Position numbers and translations under genes: made by a program | Assembly: GCF_002564005.1 (NCBI RefSeq) | Contig: NZ_PDJG01000001.1 | Span: 1,488,001-1,552,000 of the forward strand | Reading direction: 5' to 3' | From: Sanguibacter antarcticus | GTDB lineage: Bacteria; Actinomycetota; Actinomycetes; Actinomycetales; Cellulomonadaceae | DNA: 64,000 nt | Shown: positions 1-8,696 of the stretch, piece after piece | How the letters are laid out: the number at the start of each line of letters is the position of its first letter | Position numbering within the stretch: position 1 is the stretch's first letter | The notes under the pieces: generated by a model | Seen by the model: only the letters and a program-made list of their open reading frames with translations | Told to the model about the DNA's origin: nothing | The model's database searches: none

Positions 1-134
1 TACCTGATGCACGTGCAAGACTTCCTCACATCACAGCCCACCACCAGGCGATAGACGCATGGTCATGGTCGTGTCGCTGCTGCACTGCCGAGCAGGCTGC
101 TGACACACCGTAGCGCGCGGATGCGCGTCACGGG
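1..134. other. Gene-free left edge
   Basis: Sequence downstream of nrdR. Short GC-rich repeats near 110-128 could help termination, but no clear hairpin, gene or riboswitch is seen. Confidence 0.5.
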
Positions 135-641
135 TCAGCCGATGCTCTCCGTGGACCCTGGCGCGGACTCGTCGTCGCTCGCGGCGAGCGCCTGCGCGTG
201 CTCCATCCGCAAGAGGTTGATGGCTGCCTCGAAGTCGTCGAGGGAGTCGAACGCCTGGTAGACGCTGGCGAACCTCAGGTACGCGACCTCGTCGAGCTCG
301 CGGAGCGGGCCGAGGATCGTCAATCCGATCTCGTAGGCGTCGAGCTCCGCGCTGCCGGTGGCACGCACCGCCTCCTCCACTCGCTGGGCGAGGAGCGCCA
401 GGTCGTCTTCGCTCACTGGTCGTCCCTGACACGCCTTGCGGACACCGCTGACCACCTTCGCCCGGCTGAAGGGCTCGGTGACGCCGGACCGCTTGACGAC
501 AGAGAGGCTCGCTGTCTCCAGGGTCGTGAATCGACGGTTGCACTGGGGGCACTGACGTCGACGTCGGATGGACGCGCCGTCGTCGGACGTCCGAGAGTCG
601 ACGACGCGCGAGTCTGAGTGGCGACAGAACGGGCAGTGCAC
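135..641 (-). CDS. nrdR: Transcriptional repressor NrdR
   Basis: 168-residue zinc-ribbon and ATP-cone repressor that senses (d)ATP and controls ribonucleotide reductase genes. The zinc ribbon is visible as Cys3, Cys6, Cys31 and Cys34, followed by the basic RRRR stretch and the ATP-cone at about residues 49-139. The GTG start is chosen because it puts the first zinc cysteine at position 3 and has GGAGG just upstream; the frame stays open further up but would add about 100 unrelated residues. The Ser/Glu-rich tail makes it slightly longer than the usual 150-160 residues. It follows the LysM gene on the same strand after 100 nt, so it may be read from the LexA-controlled promoter; a separate TAGGGT lies at 701-706. 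Confidence 0.95.
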   Translation of the reverse strand: MHCPFCRHSDSRVVDSRTSDDGASIRRRRQCPQCNRRFTTLETASLSVVKRSGVTEPFSRAKVVSGVRKACQGRPVSEDDLALLAQRVEEAVRATGSAELDAYEIGLTILGPLRELDEVAYLRFASVYQAFDSLDDFEAAINLLRMEHAQALAASDDESAPGSTESIG

Positions 642-741
642 GAGACCTCCACTATGCGGCAGCAGCGACCTGGCAGGAACGCGGTCGCTTGACCACAGCA
701 ACCCTACGCGCTCTGTGCACGATGGCCTTGCTGGCCGCCGC

Positions 742-1104
742 TCACCGGAGCGGGAGCAGGATCTGTTCGCCAGCCTGCAGGTCTGCAGAGGACCGTCCGT
801 TGACCTCGATGATGAGGCTGACCACGTCGCGAAGGTCCTCCCCCGGGTGCGCGACGGTCGAGGCGATCGCCCACAGCGTCTCGCCCTGCGAGACGGTATG
901 CGGCATGACGTGCGTGGCCGAGTCAGGCGACCCTGCGACCGCACGCCCGCCCATCAGGAGCACCACCAGCATGAGGGCGACGCCAATCGTCCACACGACG
1001 AGGCGTCCACGTCGGGTGATCTCGAGATCAGCGATACCGAGCCAGTCCTCGACGCCCGAGCGAATGTGCGCGGCTCCCGACGAGAGCGCCACCACGTGTG
1101 CCAT
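742..1104 (-). CDS. Membrane-anchored LysM protein, probable SOS-induced cell-division inhibitor (DivS/ChiZ position)
   Basis: 120-residue protein with a basic cytoplasmic N-terminus, one transmembrane helix at about 35-58 and an extracellular LysM domain at about 70-118 ([14 protein letters not shown]). LysM binds peptidoglycan. The ATG start is chosen because AGGAG lies 5 nt upstream; the upstream in-frame extension runs through LexA operators and is not coding-like. It is divergent from lexA and followed by nrdR. In Corynebacterium and Mycobacterium this locus holds divS or chiZ (Rv2719c), LexA-regulated proteins that block division after DNA damage. The topology and operators fit that role. 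No enzyme active site is recognised, so function rests on position and domain. Confidence 0.85.
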   Translation of the reverse strand: MAHVVALSSGAAHIRSGVEDWLGIADLEITRRGRLVVWTIGVALMLVVLLMGGRAVAGSPDSATHVMPHTVSQGETLWAIASTVAHPGEDLRDVVSLIIEVNGRSSADLQAGEQILLPLR

Positions 1105-1148
1105 GAGTACTCCTTCAGCGCTGCTCTCGACGAGCGGCGCGTCGCCGT

Positions 1149-1164
1149 TCGAACACCTGTTCGT
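1149..1164. promoter_or_regulatory. LexA box 1 (SOS operator)
   Basis: TCGAACACCTGTTCGT: actinobacterial LexA consensus TCGAAC-N4-GTTCGA with one mismatch. It lies just downstream of the LysM-gene transcription start. Confidence 0.85.
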
Positions 1165-1179
1165 CGTACAACTGTACGA
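1164..1179. promoter_or_regulatory. LexA-like operator 2
   Basis: TCGTACAACTGTACGA: the arms form a perfect inverted repeat and differ from the LexA consensus at one base per arm. It shares a base with box 1 and contains the -10 of the LysM gene. Confidence 0.6.
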
Positions 1180-1198
1180 AAGATCTCGCGAAACGCAA
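1171..1198 (-). promoter_or_regulatory. LysM-nrdR promoter
   Basis: On the minus strand, -35 TTGCGT (1193-1198) and -10 TACAGT (1171-1176) are 16 nt apart; the -10 lies inside operator 2, so LexA binding should block it. Confidence 0.6.
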
Positions 1199-1216
1199 GG
1201 GTCTGGGGCGACACGC

Positions 1217-1232
1217 TCGAACACGTGTTTGA
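1217..1232. promoter_or_regulatory. LexA box 3 (lexA operator)
   Basis: TCGAACACGTGTTTGA, one mismatch from consensus, overlapping the lexA -35. Confidence 0.85.
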
Positions 1233-1257
1233 TCCGATGCCCGAATCGCCCTAGTGT
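1229..1257 (+). promoter_or_regulatory. lexA promoter
   Basis: -35 TTGATC (1229-1234) and -10 TAGTGT (1252-1257) with 17-nt spacing; predicts a leader of about 120 nt before the GTG. Confidence 0.65.
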
Positions 1258-1385
1258 TGGGCGCAGCCCCCTGGGCAGTACTCGACCACGAGCCACTGAC
1301 ATCCTGTGCGGCTGACCAGCACGGCAGCCTCACGGCAAGCATCTCGACCACCAGAATCTCGACCGATCGACGACGGAGGCACATC

Positions 1386-2141
1386 GTGGCACCAGGGAAT
1401 ACGGCCCGGACGAACGACCGTGCCCGCGGGGCGGTGGAACTCCTCAGCGCTCCGCAGGAACCGGCGACGGACGGGCTCACCGAGCGTCAGCGAGACGTCT
1501 TGGCGACGATCCGCACCTCTATCGAGTCCCGGGGATACGCGCCGAGCATGCGAGAGATCGGACTCACGGTCGGCCTGACCAGCCCGTCGAGCGTCAAGCA
1601 CCAGCTCACCGCGCTCGAGCGCAAGGGGTACCTCCGCCGCGACCCGAACCGTCCCCGCGCCATGGAGCTCGTCCACCAGGGAGAGCCCCTCGCGGTCGCC
1701 GCGGTCGATGCCCGCACCACGTTCCGCGATGCGAACGGCGAGAACGTCGACAGCGACGCCCACCCGGCACCGTCGTACGTTCCGGTGGTCGGTCGGATCG
1801 CTGCCGGCGGGCCCGTCCTCGCTGAGCAGGTCGTCGAGGACGTCTTCCCTCTTCCCCGTCAGCTCGTCGGCGACGGCGACCTGTTCCTCCTGCGCGTCGT
1901 CGGCGACTCGATGATCGATGCAGCCATCTGCGACGGGGACTGGGTCGTCGTCCGTCGCCAGCCCGTCGCGGAGAACGGCGAGATCGTCGCAGCCATGATC
2001 GACGGCGAAGCGACCATCAAGTCGTTCCGTCGCGTGGACGGCCACGTCTGGCTCATGCCGCACAACGCCGCGTTCAGCCCGATCTCAGGTGACGAGGCGA
2101 CCGTCCTCGGCCGCGTCGTCAGCGTCCTGCGAAGCCTCTGA
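1386..2141 (+). CDS. lexA: SOS repressor LexA
   Basis: 251-residue LexA. The N-terminal winged helix covers about residues 30-95, with a recognition segment around [10 protein letters not shown] and [11 protein letters not shown]. The C-terminal S24 peptidase domain has the Ala-Gly cleavage site near 140-141, catalytic Ser175 in VGDSMID and Lys212 in ATIKSF. RecA filaments trigger self-cleavage, which derepresses SOS genes. GTG at 1386 is chosen for GGAGG 6 nt upstream and because the N-terminal domain starts normally from it; the frame is open back to 1254 but that stretch covers the promoter and leader. A promoter and LexA box lie at 1217-1257, indicating autoregulation. Confidence 0.97.
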   Translation: MAPGNTARTNDRARGAVELLSAPQEPATDGLTERQRDVLATIRTSIESRGYAPSMREIGLTVGLTSPSSVKHQLTALERKGYLRRDPNRPRAMELVHQGEPLAVAAVDARTTFRDANGENVDSDAHPAPSYVPVVGRIAAGGPVLAEQVVEDVFPLPRQLVGDGDLFLLRVVGDSMIDAAICDGDWVVVRRQPVAENGEIVAAMIDGEATIKSFRRVDGHVWLMPHNAAFSPISGDEATVLGRVVSVLRSL

Positions 2142-2229
2142 CCGAGACGCTGCACGCAGGGCCTGCCGCCCCGGCTCGGAGGTGGACGACCTTTGCCGCG
2201 GGCCCTGATCGAGCCGAGAACGGGCTCCG

Positions 2230-3237
2230 TCAGTAGCCGAACTGTCGGGCCACCGCTTTGAGCGCCGTGGCCGAGTGCTGCAGGCCCCTGATCTCGACAG
2301 GTGACAGCGGGACCGCGAGACGGTCGGTGCAGCCACGCCGACCGACGAGCGTCGGGACCGAGAGGCAGATGTCGCTGATCCCGTAGTAGTCGTCGAGAAG
2401 CGTCGAGACAGGCAGCACCCTGTTCTCGTCATTGAGGACCGCCTCGATGATGCGGGTCCCCGCCAGTGCGACCGCATAGTTCGTCGCGCCCTTGCCCTCG
2501 ATGATGCGGTATGCGGAGTTCACCACCTCGTGCGCGATCTCGTCGCGGTCGCTGAGCGTCAACGCTCCACGTCCTTCGATCCCGCTCCAGTCCAGCAGCG
2601 GCACGCCACCGATCGTGGCCGAGCTCCACAAGGGGATCTCGCTGTCACCGTGCTCCCCCGCCATGTAGGCGTGGACATTCTGCACGGCCACGCCAGCGTG
2701 CTCGGCGATGAGGTAGCGCAGCCGAGACGAGTCGAGGACCGTACCCGACCCGAAGAGCTGTGTCGGCGGCAGACCGGTGATCTTCAAGGATGCGTACGTG
2801 ACGATGTCGACGGGATTGGTCACCATGACGTAGATCGCGTCCGGCGCGACCTCGAGAAGGCTCGGGAGGATCTTCGACACGAGCCCGATCGTCGCCTCGG
2901 CGAGGTCGATCCGTGTCTGACCCGGCTTCTGCTTCGCGCCCGCCGTGACCATGATGACGTCAGCGTCCGCACACACCGCCACGTCGTCGGACCCGACGAC
3001 CTGTGCCATCGGCATGAACTGGATGCCGTGCGCCAGGTCGAGCGCCTCGGCCTCGACCTTCGCCTTGTTGATGTCGAACAACGCCACCGTACGGGCCGAA
3101 CCACGCATGAGTGCTGCGTACGCCATGGTCGAACCGACCGCACCGGCGCCGACGACCGCGACCTTGGTCGTCTTGCGAGCCCGGGGCAGCGCGACCGCGG
3201 AACGGTCGCGGGTACCGGTCTGATCAGCGTCGTTCAT
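2230..3237 (-). CDS. ldh: L-lactate dehydrogenase
   Basis: 335-residue NAD-dependent enzyme interconverting pyruvate and L-lactate. Visible are the Rossmann motif GAGAVGSTMAY near residue 30, the dinucleotide acidic residue in LFDINKAK, the substrate-loop arginine in KPGQTRIDL, VTNPVD, and the catalytic histidine in MAGEHGDSE. Arginine in the KQKPGQTR loop favours lactate over malate dehydrogenase. The ATG has GGAGGA 4 nt upstream. About 20 extra residues precede the Rossmann fold. It is last in the minus-strand run hflX-dinG-ldh and converges on lexA. It implies fermentative or overflow metabolism. Confidence 0.95.
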   Translation of the reverse strand: MNDADQTGTRDRSAVALPRARKTTKVAVVGAGAVGSTMAYAALMRGSARTVALFDINKAKVEAEALDLAHGIQFMPMAQVVGSDDVAVCADADVIMVTAGAKQKPGQTRIDLAEATIGLVSKILPSLLEVAPDAIYVMVTNPVDIVTYASLKITGLPPTQLFGSGTVLDSSRLRYLIAEHAGVAVQNVHAYMAGEHGDSEIPLWSSATIGGVPLLDWSGIEGRGALTLSDRDEIAHEVVNSAYRIIEGKGATNYAVALAGTRIIEAVLNDENRVLPVSTLLDDYYGISDICLSVPTLVGRRGCTDRLAVPLSPVEIRGLQHSATALKAVARQFGY

Positions 3238-3267
3238 GCTTCCTCCAGCGGGTGGTGGGATAGGTCG

Positions 3268-5391
3268 TCATACGCCTTCGCGCAGGTCAGCGAGACGTCG
3301 GAGAGCGGAGAGCGCGGTGTCTGTGCTGGTCGTCCGCCAGAAGTCCGGCAAGGACTGCACCAAGAACGAACCATACCGGGCGGTGGCCAACCGTGGGTCG
3401 AGGACCGCAACGACGCCCTTGTCGGACATCGTCCGGATGAGGCGGCCAGCGCCCTGTGCGAGGAGGAGCGCCGCGTGCGTGGCCGAGACCTGCATGAAGC
3501 CGTTGCCCCCGTGCGTCTCGACGAAGCGCGCGCGAGCAGCCTTGACCGGGTCGTCCGGTCGCGGGAACGGGATCCGGTCGATCATGACGAGCGTGCACGC
3601 CGGCCCGGGGACGTCGACACCTTGCCAGAGGGAGAGCGTGCCGAAGAGGCACGTCGCGTCGTCCTCAGCGAAGGCGCGCACGAGCGCAGGGAGCTGATCG
3701 TCCCCCTGGCACAAGACCGGGAACGGAAGTCGCGGACGGAGGAGCTCGGCTGCACGCTCAGCGGCACGGCGAGACGAGAAGAGACCGAGGGTGCGTCCAC
3801 CGGCGGCCTCCATGAGCGCGGCCATCTCGTCGGCCTGCGCGTCCGTGGTCGCTTGGCTCCCAGGCGTCGGCAAGGTCTTCGCGATGTAGAGGATCCCCTG
3901 CTTCGGGTAGTCGAACGGGCTCCCGACGTCGAGACCCGTCCACCGCGCAGCTGATGGCGTCGATGTCGATGCCTGCGCCCCTGCCCCCGCTCCTGTCTCA
4001 GAGGCCTCCCCCGGCTCGGTGGTGCTCGTCTCGAGCCCGACCGCACGCGCGATCGGCTCGAACGACTCACCGAGCGCCAAGGTGGCTGACGTGAGGATCC
4101 CGACCTTCTCGTCCCAGAGGTTCGTCCGCATGAGCCCCGAGACTCCGAGCGGGGCAGCGTGCAGCTTCGACATCCCGGCTCCGAAGCCGCCGTCGCCGGC
4201 GCGCGAGCACCACAGGACGTCAAAGCTCGTGGTGTCGCCTGCCATGCGCTCGGCGATCTCGAAGACCATGAGCATGCTCGACGAGGCCATCTTGAGCCCG
4301 CTGCTCGCGACACCCGACGCGGCGGTACCGGGTCCGCTGGGCTCCGGCTTGAGAGCCGTCACCAGGGCCCGAGCTGCGTCCCGGATCCCGGCGACAGCGA
4401 GCCGAGCGCCCTCGGGAAGCCCGTCAGGGAAACGCTCTGCAGGCAGCCCTGCCAGGACAGACCCGAAGTCGGCTGCAGCGGCGTCGAGATCGGTCGTCAT
4501 GATCCCGCCGTGCCGCCGTGCCTGGCGCGCAGCGTGCTCGATCGAGGCGACGGAGAGCTCCGCGGTGGCAGCAGACGTGACGCGGTCCGGCAGCTCGTGC
4601 GCCTCGTCCGCGACGATGACCGAGTGCTCGGGAAGCACGTTCGGCGAGCCCGTGGCGGCGATGCCGAGCATCGCGTGGTTGGTCACCACGATGTCCGCCT
4701 CACGAGCGACTCCTCGGGCACGCTCGGGGTGGCACTCCTCGATGAGCGGGCACTTCTGCCCGAGGCACTCGAGGGCTGTCACGGAGACCTGACGCCACAC
4801 ACGGTCGGGGACGCCCGGCACGAGGTCGTCCCGGTCCCCTGACTCGGTGTCTGCCGCCCACTCGCGGACCCGGACGATCTGCTGGCCGAGCCCGGAGGGT
4901 GCGTCGGCGACGTCGTCCGACGTCCCGCTCAGCGGCTCGGTGGGGCCTTCGGACCGGGGAAGGTCGAACAGGGTGCCGGCGTCGTCAGGTGGGTAGCCGC
5001 CCGCGATCTTGTGCAGGCACGCGTAGTTGTGCCAGCCCTTGAGGAGCGCGAGCCGAGGTGCGCGCGGCAGGTGCGGTGCGAGTGTGTCGGCGACGAGAGG
5101 CAGGTCCCTCGTCATGATCTGACGCTGGAGCGCCAGGGTCGCGGTCGAGACGATGACTCGCTCACCGCTGTGCACCGCGTGGTGCACGGCCGGGACGAGG
5201 TAGCCGAGGGACTTTCCGGTGCCGGTTCCCGCCTGGACCAGGAGGTGCTCACCAGAGTCCATGGCGTGCGCCACGGCCGCAGCCATCTCGTGCTGGCCGT
5301 CTCGCCGTGCACCACCGAGACGACCCACCGCGAGGTCGAGCAGGTGGTCCACCGCGGCGCCGGAGGCCTGAGGTGTCTTGGCGTCGCTCAC
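3268..5391 (-). CDS. dinG: DinG-family ATP-dependent DNA helicase
   Basis: 707-residue superfamily 2 iron-sulfur helicase. Walker A is GTGTGKS at about 55-61, DEAH is at 262-265 and the C-terminal motif VI is GAGRLIR. Four cysteines, 125, 209, 214 and 220, match the 4Fe-4S cluster pattern of the XPD/DinG group. The family unwinds R-loops, D-loops and forked substrates during repair and replication. It has its own -10 TAGACT 7 nt before the GTG start and no Shine-Dalgarno sequence, so translation is probably leaderless. No LexA box was seen upstream, unlike Escherichia coli dinG. ldh follows after 30 nt. Confidence 0.93.
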   Translation of the reverse strand: MSDAKTPQASGAAVDHLLDLAVGRLGGARRDGQHEMAAAVAHAMDSGEHLLVQAGTGTGKSLGYLVPAVHHAVHSGERVIVSTATLALQRQIMTRDLPLVADTLAPHLPRAPRLALLKGWHNYACLHKIAGGYPPDDAGTLFDLPRSEGPTEPLSGTSDDVADAPSGLGQQIVRVREWAADTESGDRDDLVPGVPDRVWRQVSVTALECLGQKCPLIEECHPERARGVAREADIVVTNHAMLGIAATGSPNVLPEHSVIVADEAHELPDRVTSAATAELSVASIEHAARQARRHGGIMTTDLDAAAADFGSVLAGLPAERFPDGLPEGARLAVAGIRDAARALVTALKPEPSGPGTAASGVASSGLKMASSSMLMVFEIAERMAGDTTSFDVLWCSRAGDGGFGAGMSKLHAAPLGVSGLMRTNLWDEKVGILTSATLALGESFEPIARAVGLETSTTEPGEASETGAGAGAQASTSTPSAARWTGLDVGSPFDYPKQGILYIAKTLPTPGSQATTDAQADEMAALMEAAGGRTLGLFSSRRAAERAAELLRPRLPFPVLCQGDDQLPALVRAFAEDDATCLFGTLSLWQGVDVPGPACTLVMIDRIPFPRPDDPVKAARARFVETHGGNGFMQVSATHAALLLAQGAGRLIRTMSDKGVVAVLDPRLATARYGSFLVQSLPDFWRTTSTDTALSALRRLADLREGV

Positions 5392-5398
5392 CCGAGTG

Positions 5399-5404
5399 AG
5401 TCTA
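5399..5404 (-). promoter_or_regulatory. -10 of dinG
   Basis: TAGACT, 7 nt before the GTG; no Shine-Dalgarno sequence. Confidence 0.55.
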
Positions 5405-5442
5405 CGGTCCGGCGTGAGGGAGCCTGACGCCAGGCCAGGAGG

Positions 5443-6993
5443 TCAGCCGTGCACCGCCGCTGCGGCGAGCTCTGCTGCAAGCTCGTCGTCCACGCGTCCG
5501 CGCAGGAGCGTGCCCTCCCCCGTGTGCTCGAGGTGGTCGATCTCACCTTCGAGGTGGACCCGGTTGACCAGGTCGCCGCGTTCGTAGGGCACGACAAGAT
5601 CGACCTGGACACCCGGGTGCGGCAAGGACGCTGCGATGAAGTCGAGCAGCTCCGGGATGCCTTCGCCGGTGTGCGCTGACACGACGAGCGTGTTGCGCTC
5701 CCTGCTCCGCAGCCGCGTGATCGTCTCGGCATCGGCGAGGTCAGCCTTGTTGAGGACGACCACCTCAGGGACGTCTGCCATGCCGGGGATGTCTGCCAGC
5801 ACGTGCCGCACAGCCTCGATCTGGCCCTCCGGGTCGGGGTGCGAGGCGTCGACGATGTGGAGCAGGAGGTCGGCTTCGCCGACCTCTTCGAGCGTCGAGC
5901 GGAACGCCTCGACGAGCTGGTGCGGGAGCGAGCGGACGAACCCGACGGTGTCGGCGAGCGTGTAGACACGCCCGTCGGGGGTCTTCGTCCGCCGGACCGT
6001 CGGGTCGAGGGTCGCGAAGAGCGCGTTCTCGACGAGGACGCCTGCCCCGGTCAGCGCGTTGAGCAGGCTGGACTTGCCGGCGTTCGTGTAGCCGGCGATC
6101 GCCACGGACGGGATCGCGTTGCGTCGGCGCGACGCGCGCTTGGTCTCCCGCGACGGCGCCATGGCGGCGATCTCGCGTCGGAGCTTGGCCATGCGGTCGC
6201 GGATCCGACGGCGGTCGAGCTCGATCTTCGTCTCGCCCGGCCCGCGCGAGCCCATGCCTGCGCCTGCGCCGCCGACCTGTCCACCAGCCTGCCGAGACAT
6301 CGAGTCACCCCAGCCTCGCAGCCGTGGGAGGAGGTACTCGAGCTGTGCGAGCTCGACCTGCGCCTTGCCCTCACGCGACTTGGCGTGCTGGGCGAAGATG
6401 TCGAGGATGAGTGCGGTCCTGTCGACGACCTTGACCTTGATGATGTCTTCGAGCGCCCGGCGCTGGGACGGTGCGAGGTCACCGTCGACGATGACGGTGT
6501 CCGCCCCGTTGGCGGCGACGAGCGCGGCGAGGTCTGCGGCCTTGCCCGATCCGAGGTAGGTACCAGGGTCCGGGGTCTGGCGTCGCTGGAGGAGCCCGTC
6601 GAGCACCTGGGACCCGGCAGTCTCTGCGAGCGCGGCGAGCTCGCGCAAGGACACCTCGGCGTCGACGAGGTCGCGTGCCCAGAGCCCGACGAGGACGACG
6701 CGCTCGAGCCTGAGCTGGCGGTACTCGACCTCGGTGACGTCCTCGAGCTCGGTCGAGAGTCCGGCGACCCGGCGGAGGGCGGCACGCTCGGCGAGATCGA
6801 TCTGGTCGCCGTCTTGTGCCGAGTGGACCGTGCCTCCGTCGGCACGCGCCGTTCCGGCGCGCGCGAGGACGCGGGCGACCACGTCGCTGGCGAGGTCCCG
6901 TGCTGCCACTGCTGCCGCACCCGGGTCGATCGCCTGCACCGGGTCGGTCGCGGCGTCGGAGGTCTCGGGGTGTGGTTCGTGGCTGTCTGGCAT
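5443..6993 (-). CDS. hflX: Ribosome-associated GTPase HflX
   Basis: 516-residue GTPase that binds the 50S subunit and helps rescue or split stalled ribosomes. The N-terminal HflX domain includes TPDPGTYLGSGK near 140-151 and the Gly-rich linker GGAGAGMGSRGPGETKIE near 241-258. The Ras-like G domain has G1 GYTNAGKSS at 301-309, G3 DTVGF and G4 NKAD. About 70 acidic and Ala-rich residues precede the conserved part, as is usual in actinobacteria. The ATG has GAGGA upstream. In actinobacteria hflX normally sits near miaA-dapF; here the divergently oriented methyltransferase gene separates them. Confidence 0.96.
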   Translation of the reverse strand: MPDSHEPHPETSDAATDPVQAIDPGAAAVAARDLASDVVARVLARAGTARADGGTVHSAQDGDQIDLAERAALRRVAGLSTELEDVTEVEYRQLRLERVVLVGLWARDLVDAEVSLRELAALAETAGSQVLDGLLQRRQTPDPGTYLGSGKAADLAALVAANGADTVIVDGDLAPSQRRALEDIIKVKVVDRTALILDIFAQHAKSREGKAQVELAQLEYLLPRLRGWGDSMSRQAGGQVGGAGAGMGSRGPGETKIELDRRRIRDRMAKLRREIAAMAPSRETKRASRRRNAIPSVAIAGYTNAGKSSLLNALTGAGVLVENALFATLDPTVRRTKTPDGRVYTLADTVGFVRSLPHQLVEAFRSTLEEVGEADLLLHIVDASHPDPEGQIEAVRHVLADIPGMADVPEVVVLNKADLADAETITRLRSRERNTLVVSAHTGEGIPELLDFIAASLPHPGVQVDLVVPYERGDLVNRVHLEGEIDHLEHTGEGTLLRGRVDDELAAELAAAAVHG

Positions 6994-7100
6994 GCAGTCC
7001 TCATCTATCGGTGGTGGTGCGGCTCCGTCAAGAGTCCCACGCGAGAGTCCACGTCGCGAAGCGATTTTGCGCAGGGCGAAGGAGAACCTGCCCTCTCACC

Positions 7101-7106
7101 TACGAT
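7101..7106 (+). promoter_or_regulatory. -10 of the methyltransferase gene
   Basis: TACGAT, 8 nt before the GTG; no Shine-Dalgarno sequence. Confidence 0.5.
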
Positions 7107-7114
7107 TGCAGACT

Positions 7115-7726
7115 GTGAGCGACGACGAGCAGGACCACTACTTCACTGCGGCTCCCGCGTCAGCGGACGAGCGACGACGGATCCGGGTCCGCCTGGACGG
7201 CGAGGACCGCGAGGTGGAGACCGCCGGCGGGATCTTCTCGCCCGGCCGGATCGACCTCGGCACGGAGGTGCTCCTGCGCTCGGTCGCCGCGCCGCCTGAC
7301 GGTGCGCTCCTCGACCTCGGGTGCGGGTGGGGTCCGATCGCCCTGACCCAGGCGCTGCAGAACCCGAGGGCGACCGTCTGGGCGGTCGACGTCAACGAGC
7401 GCTCGCTCGATCTCGTCCGGCGCAATGCTGAGATCCTCGGCATCACGACGCTGTGCGCAGTCCGCCCGGAGGACGTGCCAGAGGACGTCCAGCTCGCGGA
7501 GATCTGGTCGAACCCGCCGATCCGCGTGGGCAAGGCGGTGCTCCACTCGATGCTCGAGACGTGGCTGCCCCGGCTCGCGCCCGGCGCGAGCGCGTACCTC
7601 GTGGTCCAGCGGCACCTCGGTGCCGACTCTTTGCAGCGCTGGATCGCGGAGCGATTTCCCGAGGACGAGGTCCGTCGCACGGCCAGCGCCAAGGGCTTCC
7701 GCGTCATCCAGGTCACGCGGCCCTGA
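7115..7726 (+). CDS. Class I SAM-dependent methyltransferase, RsmC-like
   Basis: 203-residue methyltransferase. The SAM-binding motif is LLDLGCGWGPIAL at about 65-77, the acidic residue after strand 2 is in VDVNERSLDL, and NPPIR at 133-137 is the catalytic motif of N2-guanine methyltransferases. This is the size and pattern of single-domain RsmC relatives common in actinobacteria, so methylation of rRNA guanine is likely; other small-molecule or RNA targets cannot be excluded. GTG at 7115 is chosen because the frame upstream overlaps the hflX leader and TACGAT lies 8 nt before it. It converges with dapF. Confidence 0.85.
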   Translation: MSDDEQDHYFTAAPASADERRRIRVRLDGEDREVETAGGIFSPGRIDLGTEVLLRSVAAPPDGALLDLGCGWGPIALTQALQNPRATVWAVDVNERSLDLVRRNAEILGITTLCAVRPEDVPEDVQLAEIWSNPPIRVGKAVLHSMLETWLPRLAPGASAYLVVQRHLGADSLQRWIAERFPEDEVRRTASAKGFRVIQVTRP

Positions 7727-7769
7727 CGTCCCTCGGCGTCGCAGGGCGCTGCGCGCCGAGGTGACCAGG

Positions 7770-8696
7770 TCAGCCGACGAGGTCCGTCACACCGTGGGCG
7801 ACGAGCTCGGCCGGCCCTGCGAGCTCGACGTGCCCGTCGGAAAGGATCGTGACGCGCAAGGTCCCGCCGGGGACCTCGACCATCCATACGTCCGGGGCGC
7901 CGTCGCCTGCCCATGCGCGCACGGCGAGCGCGGCCGCGCACGCACCGGTGCCGCACGACCGTGTCTCGCCGACGCCACGCTCGTGCACGCGCATCCGCAG
8001 CCTGCCCACGACCGTGCCGTCCACGCTCGTCTCCTCGCCGAGAGGAACGACGAGCTCGACGTTGGTGCCTTGCGGAGGCCGCGGCACGACCTCGGGCGCG
8101 CGCCACAGCTCGGCGCGCTCGAGATCGACGACGCTCGCGAGCGCGACGACGGTGTGCGGGTTGCCGAGATCGACGCTCAGCGCAGGCCGGGCGACCTCGT
8201 TCCCGTCGACCTCGAGACCAGGCACGAGGACCTCGGCGTCGAACCCCTCGGCCACTGCTGTCTGCCCCCCGGGGAACGACCAGATACCCATGTCGACGGC
8301 GTACCAGCCGCCATCTTCCTTGCGGACGCGACGGACGCCTGCTCTCGTCCCGACGACGAGCTCGCCGTCACCGTCGAACGTGGCTACCCCGAGCTGTTCG
8401 AGGAAAGCCGCGAAGACGCGCACGCCGTTGCCGCAGATCTGGGCGACGGAGCCGTCCGCGTTGCGGTAGTCCATGAACCACTCTGCAGCCGGTTCCTGGG
8501 CGAGGAGCCGCTGTCCCTCGACGATGTCCTTCGACCGCACGACGCGGATCACGCCGTCGCCTCCGATCCCTGCACGACGGTCCGCGAGCGCGCGGACGAG
8601 GTCGGCTGTGAGGTCGAGCCCGGCATCACGGTCGTCGAGCAGGACGAAGTCGTTCTGCGTGCCGTGACCCTTGGTGAAGGTGAGTGCGGTCGTCAT
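7770..8696 (-). CDS. dapF: Diaminopimelate epimerase
   Basis: 308-residue enzyme converting LL- to meso-diaminopimelate for lysine and peptidoglycan. The two catalytic cysteines are Cys88 in AQICGNGVR and Cys248 in TRSCGTGACA. FTKGHGTQNDFVL near the N-terminus is the family signature. The ATG overlaps the miaA stop by 4 nt (ATGA), so translation is coupled to miaA. It completes the lysine branch with dapA and dapB elsewhere in the window. Confidence 0.97.
   Translation of the reverse strand: MTTALTFTKGHGTQNDFVLLDDRDAGLDLTADLVRALADRRAGIGGDGVIRVVRSKDIVEGQRLLAQEPAAEWFMDYRNADGSVAQICGNGVRVFAAFLEQLGVATFDGDGELVVGTRAGVRRVRKEDGGWYAVDMGIWSFPGGQTAVAEGFDAEVLVPGLEVDGNEVARPALSVDLGNPHTVVALASVVDLERAELWRAPEVVPRPPQGTNVELVVPLGEETSVDGTVVGRLRMRVHERGVGETRSCGTGACAAALAVRAWAGDGAPDVWMVEVPGGTLRVTILSDGHVELAGPAELVAHGVTDLVG

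Noticed and set aside
1..134. Possible riboswitch or NrdR box left of nrdR
   Set aside because: No cobalamin-riboswitch core or NrdR-box palindrome was recognised in these bases.
1254..1385. 44-codon N-terminal extension of lexA
   Set aside because: It begins at the promoter -10; GGAGG before GTG 1386 and the domain boundary favour the short form.
2530..3954. 474-codon open frame on the plus strand across ldh and dinG
   Set aside because: It is the shadow of two well-recognised minus-strand genes; the product is Arg/Glu/Asp-rich with no domain.
5392..5442. LexA box upstream of dinG
   Set aside because: No TCGAAC-N4-GTTCGA-like sequence; only a -10 hexamer is present.
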